8,699 nt of DNA from Sediminibacterium ginsengisoli. Its GTDB lineage: Bacteria; Bacteroidota; Bacteroidia; Chitinophagales; Chitinophagaceae. The stretch's first letter is position 1. Every line of letters begins with the position of its first letter. The notes beneath the pieces are model-generated. The model was not told where the DNA came from. It was given only the letters and a program-made list of their open reading frames with translations, and made no database searches. The stretch lies in assembly GCA_943324415.2 (NCBI GenBank), contig CALPLN020000079.1, positions 1 to 8,699 of the forward strand, read 5' to 3'. Shown here piece by piece: positions 6,849-8,699 of this stretch. Both the position numbers and the translations under genes were made by a program.

Positions 6849-7340
6849 ATGAATTCAACCATACAGGTTTTTGTTACTGGCGGCACCTTTGATAAAGAGT
6901 ACAATGAATTAAATGGTAATCTTTATTTCAAAGAAACCCATTTGCATGAAATGCTAAGTTTAGGCAGAAGCAAATTGGATTTATCCATTGCATCTTTGAT
7001 GATGAAAGATAGCCTCGACTTTGTAGAAGCAGATCGTGCTTTAATTGCATCGGCCTGCAATACAACAGAAGCAGAAAGAATTTTAATCACACATGGCACT
7101 GATACCATGACGATCACTGCGCTTTATTTGCAAAAATTTTGTCCCAATAAAACAATTGTACTAACTGGTGCAATGATCCCTTATAAGTTTGGTAGTTCTG
7201 ACGGTTTATTCAATCTAGGGAGCGCACTCGCTTTCACACAAGTCCTTTCACCTGGCGTATATATTGCCATGAATGGAAAGTATTTTGAAGCAGATAAAGT
7301 CAGAAAAAATACCGAGAAAGGCGAATTTGAGGCAATATAA
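6849..7340 (+). CDS. Short single-domain asparaginase-like protein
   Basis: A 163-residue protein matching only the N-terminal domain of L-asparaginases. It has both threonine motifs: TGGTF at 10-14 (T13 aligns with the nucleophile Thr of E. coli type II enzyme) and THGTDTM at 81-87 (T84-D85 align with the second catalytic Thr-Asp). Other conserved blocks are VLTGAMIPYKFGSSDGLFNLG (104-124) and GVYIAMNGK (136-144). Classical enzymes are about 330 residues and have a second C-terminal domain that completes the active site; that domain is absent. Short stand-alone proteins of about 160 residues are known in many bacteria, so this is probably a complete member of that subfamily and not a truncation. 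There is no signal peptide, so it is cytoplasmic. Asparaginase activity is unproven. It starts 6 bp after the S41 protease stop and is probably co-transcribed, which would fit peptide breakdown, though this is inference. Confidence 0.85.
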   Translation: MNSTIQVFVTGGTFDKEYNELNGNLYFKETHLHEMLSLGRSKLDLSIASLMMKDSLDFVEADRALIASACNTTEAERILITHGTDTMTITALYLQKFCPNKTIVLTGAMIPYKFGSSDGLFNLGSALAFTQVLSPGVYIAMNGKYFEADKVRKNTEKGEFEAI

Positions 7341-7370
7341 AATTACGCCAACACGCGCATCCTGCTTTGT

Positions 7371-8129
7371 TTAGTCCATTACTGCATCCCAAAGCTTTGC
7401 ACGAATTTGCAATGCCTCGATCGATGCCAATTCTGCCTCTTTCCACTTCACGGCATCTTCTCCGCAAAGCTCAGACACCATTTCCAAAGCGAGGTGACTA
7501 TGATGTCCTCCATCCACTTCGATATGACGCTCTATATAGTATTTAAAAATGGAAACTTTCTCTGGAGATTCTGCAACTAATTTTTCCAATAAACGGGTAA
7601 ACATATCTGGAATTAAATCCTCTCTTCCAAAAGTGAACACAGCCGCTTGCACATGCGCTGGAGCATGGTTGACAATCCTAAATGTAAAGCTCAAGAAATC
7701 TTTTACAGTAGCAGCGCAATCCAATGCTTGAATAGCAACTTCAATGCTTACACCTGACTGAATTGCTTGCATTAATCCTTTAATGGCATTGGTAGAAGCA
7801 CCCATTTGATCCATTGCTTGTTGGTACAATTCAAAATGACTTATACGATTGTCAAATTCGTCTACATCGGATTCTTCGCCTAGCACGATTTCATTGATTA
7901 AATATCTCGTATTGGCTGATCCAATTGGCACCCATGGCGTTTGCACACAGGTTAACTTTTGTTGTAAAGATTTTAATAAGCTCATGAAATCCCATACAGC
8001 AAAAACATGCACTTGTGCAAATTTTTGTAATTCCGACAATGTCTGTATTTGATGGTATACAGGGTGTTGTAATAACTGGGCTCTACTTGGCTCAATTGCG
8101 GATTTTAATTGTTGTATTCCTGTATGCAT
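7371..8129 (-). CDS. DUF3050 family protein (haem-oxygenase-like fold)
   Basis: A 252-residue protein (ATG 8129) matching DUF3050 over its length: VHVFAVWDFMSLLK (40-53), PWVPIG (65-70), LINEIVLGEESD (77-88), SHFELY (97-102), FTFGREDLIPDMF (165-177) and YIERHIEVDGGHHSHLALEM (198-217). The family is placed in the haem-oxygenase-like all-alpha superfamily, which includes non-haem diiron oxidases. Many conserved His and acidic residues are present (H41, E85, E86, H98, E100, H202, E204, D206, H209, H210, H212) and could bind metal, but which do so and what reaction follows is inference. No signal peptide or membrane segment is seen, so it is cytoplasmic. A TTG at 8150 would add seven residues, but it lies inside a -7-like TAACTTTG, so ATG 8129 is preferred. 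It is convergent with the asparaginase-like gene (30 bp between stops, no clear terminator hairpin) and divergent from the phosphodiesterase gene. Confidence 0.85.
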   Translation of the reverse strand: MHTGIQQLKSAIEPSRAQLLQHPVYHQIQTLSELQKFAQVHVFAVWDFMSLLKSLQQKLTCVQTPWVPIGSANTRYLINEIVLGEESDVDEFDNRISHFELYQQAMDQMGASTNAIKGLMQAIQSGVSIEVAIQALDCAATVKDFLSFTFRIVNHAPAHVQAAVFTFGREDLIPDMFTRLLEKLVAESPEKVSIFKYYIERHIEVDGGHHSHLALEMVSELCGEDAVKWKEAELASIEALQIRAKLWDAVMD

Positions 8130-8147
8130 AGGTTGATTTTGAGAGCG

Positions 8148-8155
8148 CAAAGTTA
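8148..8155 (-). promoter_or_regulatory. Likely -7 element of the DUF3050 promoter
   Basis: TAACTTTG on the minus strand is an exact match to the phylum's -7 consensus TAnnTTTG and ends 18 bp before ATG 8129. The -33 position (8177-8174) reads TTTA instead of TTTG, with an 18-nt spacer, and lies within the left arm of the palindrome at 8169-8192. A regulated promoter with a poor -33 box is a reasonable reading, based on consensus and position only. Confidence 0.45.
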
Positions 8156-8168
8156 ACTAAATAAGAAC

Positions 8169-8192
8169 TTAATTAAACGGCTGTTTAATTAA
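8169..8192. promoter_or_regulatory. 24-bp inverted repeat between DUF3050 and phosphodiesterase genes, candidate operator
   Basis: Perfect 10-bp arms TTAATTAAAC (8169-8178) and GTTTAATTAA (8183-8192) separated by GGCT. It is the longest perfect palindrome I found in the window. It lies between two divergent genes, 40-63 bp upstream of ATG 8129 and about 100 bp upstream of ATG 8295, and covers the presumed -33 region of the DUF3050 promoter. The shape (AAAC-GGCT-GTTT core) resembles sites for dimeric repressors such as TetR-type proteins, which is inference. It has no T-tail and little GC, so it is not a terminator. Confidence 0.4.
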
Positions 8193-8294
8193 TAATAGTT
8201 TAGTACCTTAATGTTTAAACTAATGACAAAAAATACTGCCCTTTTCTACAATTAAGCGAATATAAAATCAGGTATCATCAGCCAAAAAAAATTT

Positions 8295-8699
8295 ATGCTA
8301 AAAATTATAACCAGTCTTTTCTTGCTTCTACTTATGAATACATCAAACGCCCAACAAACAAAAATCATTGCACATCGTGGTGCATGGAAAGAGTTTAATT
8401 TGCCAGAAAATTCCATTGCTTCATTGGCAAAAGCGATTGAACTTAAATGTGATGGAGCAGAGTTTGATGTTCGAATGACTAAGGATGGCGTACTAGTTGT
8501 GAACCACGATCCTGTTTATTTTGGCGATACGATTCAGACCAATACTTACGCATATTTAAATAGAAATAAATTATCCAATGGAGAGTCATTGCCAACCCTA
8601 GAACAATATTTTTTAACAGGTACACAAGACAAGCACAAAACCTTACTCATTTGTGAAATTAAAGCGGCTATTAAGGATAAGGAACAAGACTATTTAGCG
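8295..8699 (+). CDS. Glycerophosphodiester phosphodiesterase family protein, secreted (3' truncated)
   Basis: The frame opens at ATG 8295 and runs without a stop to the window end; 135 residues are seen. A signal peptide is clear (MLK, a Leu-rich core, then NTSNA with likely cleavage at 19/20 before QQ), so the enzyme is periplasmic. The mature protein begins with the GDPD signature: IAHRGA (25-30) with catalytic H27 and R28, LPENS (36-40) with metal-binding E39, DGAEFDVRMTKDG (53-65) with E56 and D58, and VVNHDP (68-73) with the second catalytic H71. LICEIKA near 117-123 fits the next conserved Glu strand. Such enzymes release glycerol-3-phosphate or an alcohol from glycerophosphodiesters through a Ca-dependent TIM barrel; some Bacteroidetes members act on other phosphodiesters, so the substrate is open. 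About half of the usual length is missing beyond the window. A-rich DNA directly precedes the start, as is usual in the phylum. Confidence 0.9.
   Translation, partial: MLKIITSLFLLLLMNTSNAQQTKIIAHRGAWKEFNLPENSIASLAKAIELKCDGAEFDVRMTKDGVLVVNHDPVYFGDTIQTNTYAYLNRNKLSNGESLPTLEQYFLTGTQDKHKTLLICEIKAAIKDKEQDYLA

Noticed and set aside
6849..7340. Asparaginase-like gene as a truncated pseudogene
   Set aside because: The reading frame is clean, motifs are intact, and stand-alone members of about 160 residues are a known subfamily; the DNA after the stop (30 bp to the next gene) contains no remnant of a second domain.
7341..7370. Terminator between the convergent asparaginase-like and DUF3050 genes
   Set aside because: No stem-loop with a T-tail can be drawn in this 30-bp gap.

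Overview
The window looks like an ordinary chromosomal segment of a Bacteroidota (Bacteroidetes) bacterium, plausibly of the Chitinophagaceae type. This rests on AT-rich DNA, start codons preceded by A/T-rich stretches instead of Shine-Dalgarno sequences, promoter-like elements matching the phylum's TTTG / TAnnTTTG (-33/-7) consensus, and proteins typical of the group: an S41 lipoprotein protease, a DUF1684 secreted protein and a DUF3050 protein. The genus is inference. I see no rRNA, tRNA, CRISPR array, insertion sequence or phage gene, and no gene-free stretch longer than 150 bp.

Layout. 1-1115 (+): C-terminal part of a penicillin/acyl-homoserine-lactone acylase (Ntn-hydrolase, S45), cut by the window edge. 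1055-1804 (-): a LuxR/NarL-type regulator with a degenerate receiver, whose 3' end overlaps the acylase tail-to-tail by 61 bp. 1950-2657 (+): a YwaF/TIGR02206 integral membrane protein whose last codons double as a rho-independent terminator hairpin. 5272-2684 (-): a probable three-gene operon (DUF1684 secreted protein, WbpO/TviB-type nucleotide-sugar dehydrogenase, small HAD phosphatase) that ends at that hairpin and starts from a well-formed promoter with a palindrome in its spacer. 5427-7340 (+): an S41 C-terminal-processing-type lipoprotein protease followed after 6 bp by a short single-domain asparaginase-like protein. 8129-7371 (-): a DUF3050 (haem-oxygenase-like) protein. 8295-8699 (+): the start of a secreted glycerophosphodiester phosphodiesterase, cut by the window end.

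How the genes fit together. The dehydrogenase and HAD protein suggest a small nucleotide-sugar or polysaccharide step, with DUF1684 as an unexplained co-transcribed secreted partner. The protease/asparaginase pair and the acylase and phosphodiesterase fit envelope or scavenging functions, but no single pathway links the window. I found no convincing new biological system. The parts most worth a second look are regulatory: two perfect inverted repeats placed on promoter elements, a terminator inside a coding sequence, and a convergent coding overlap.
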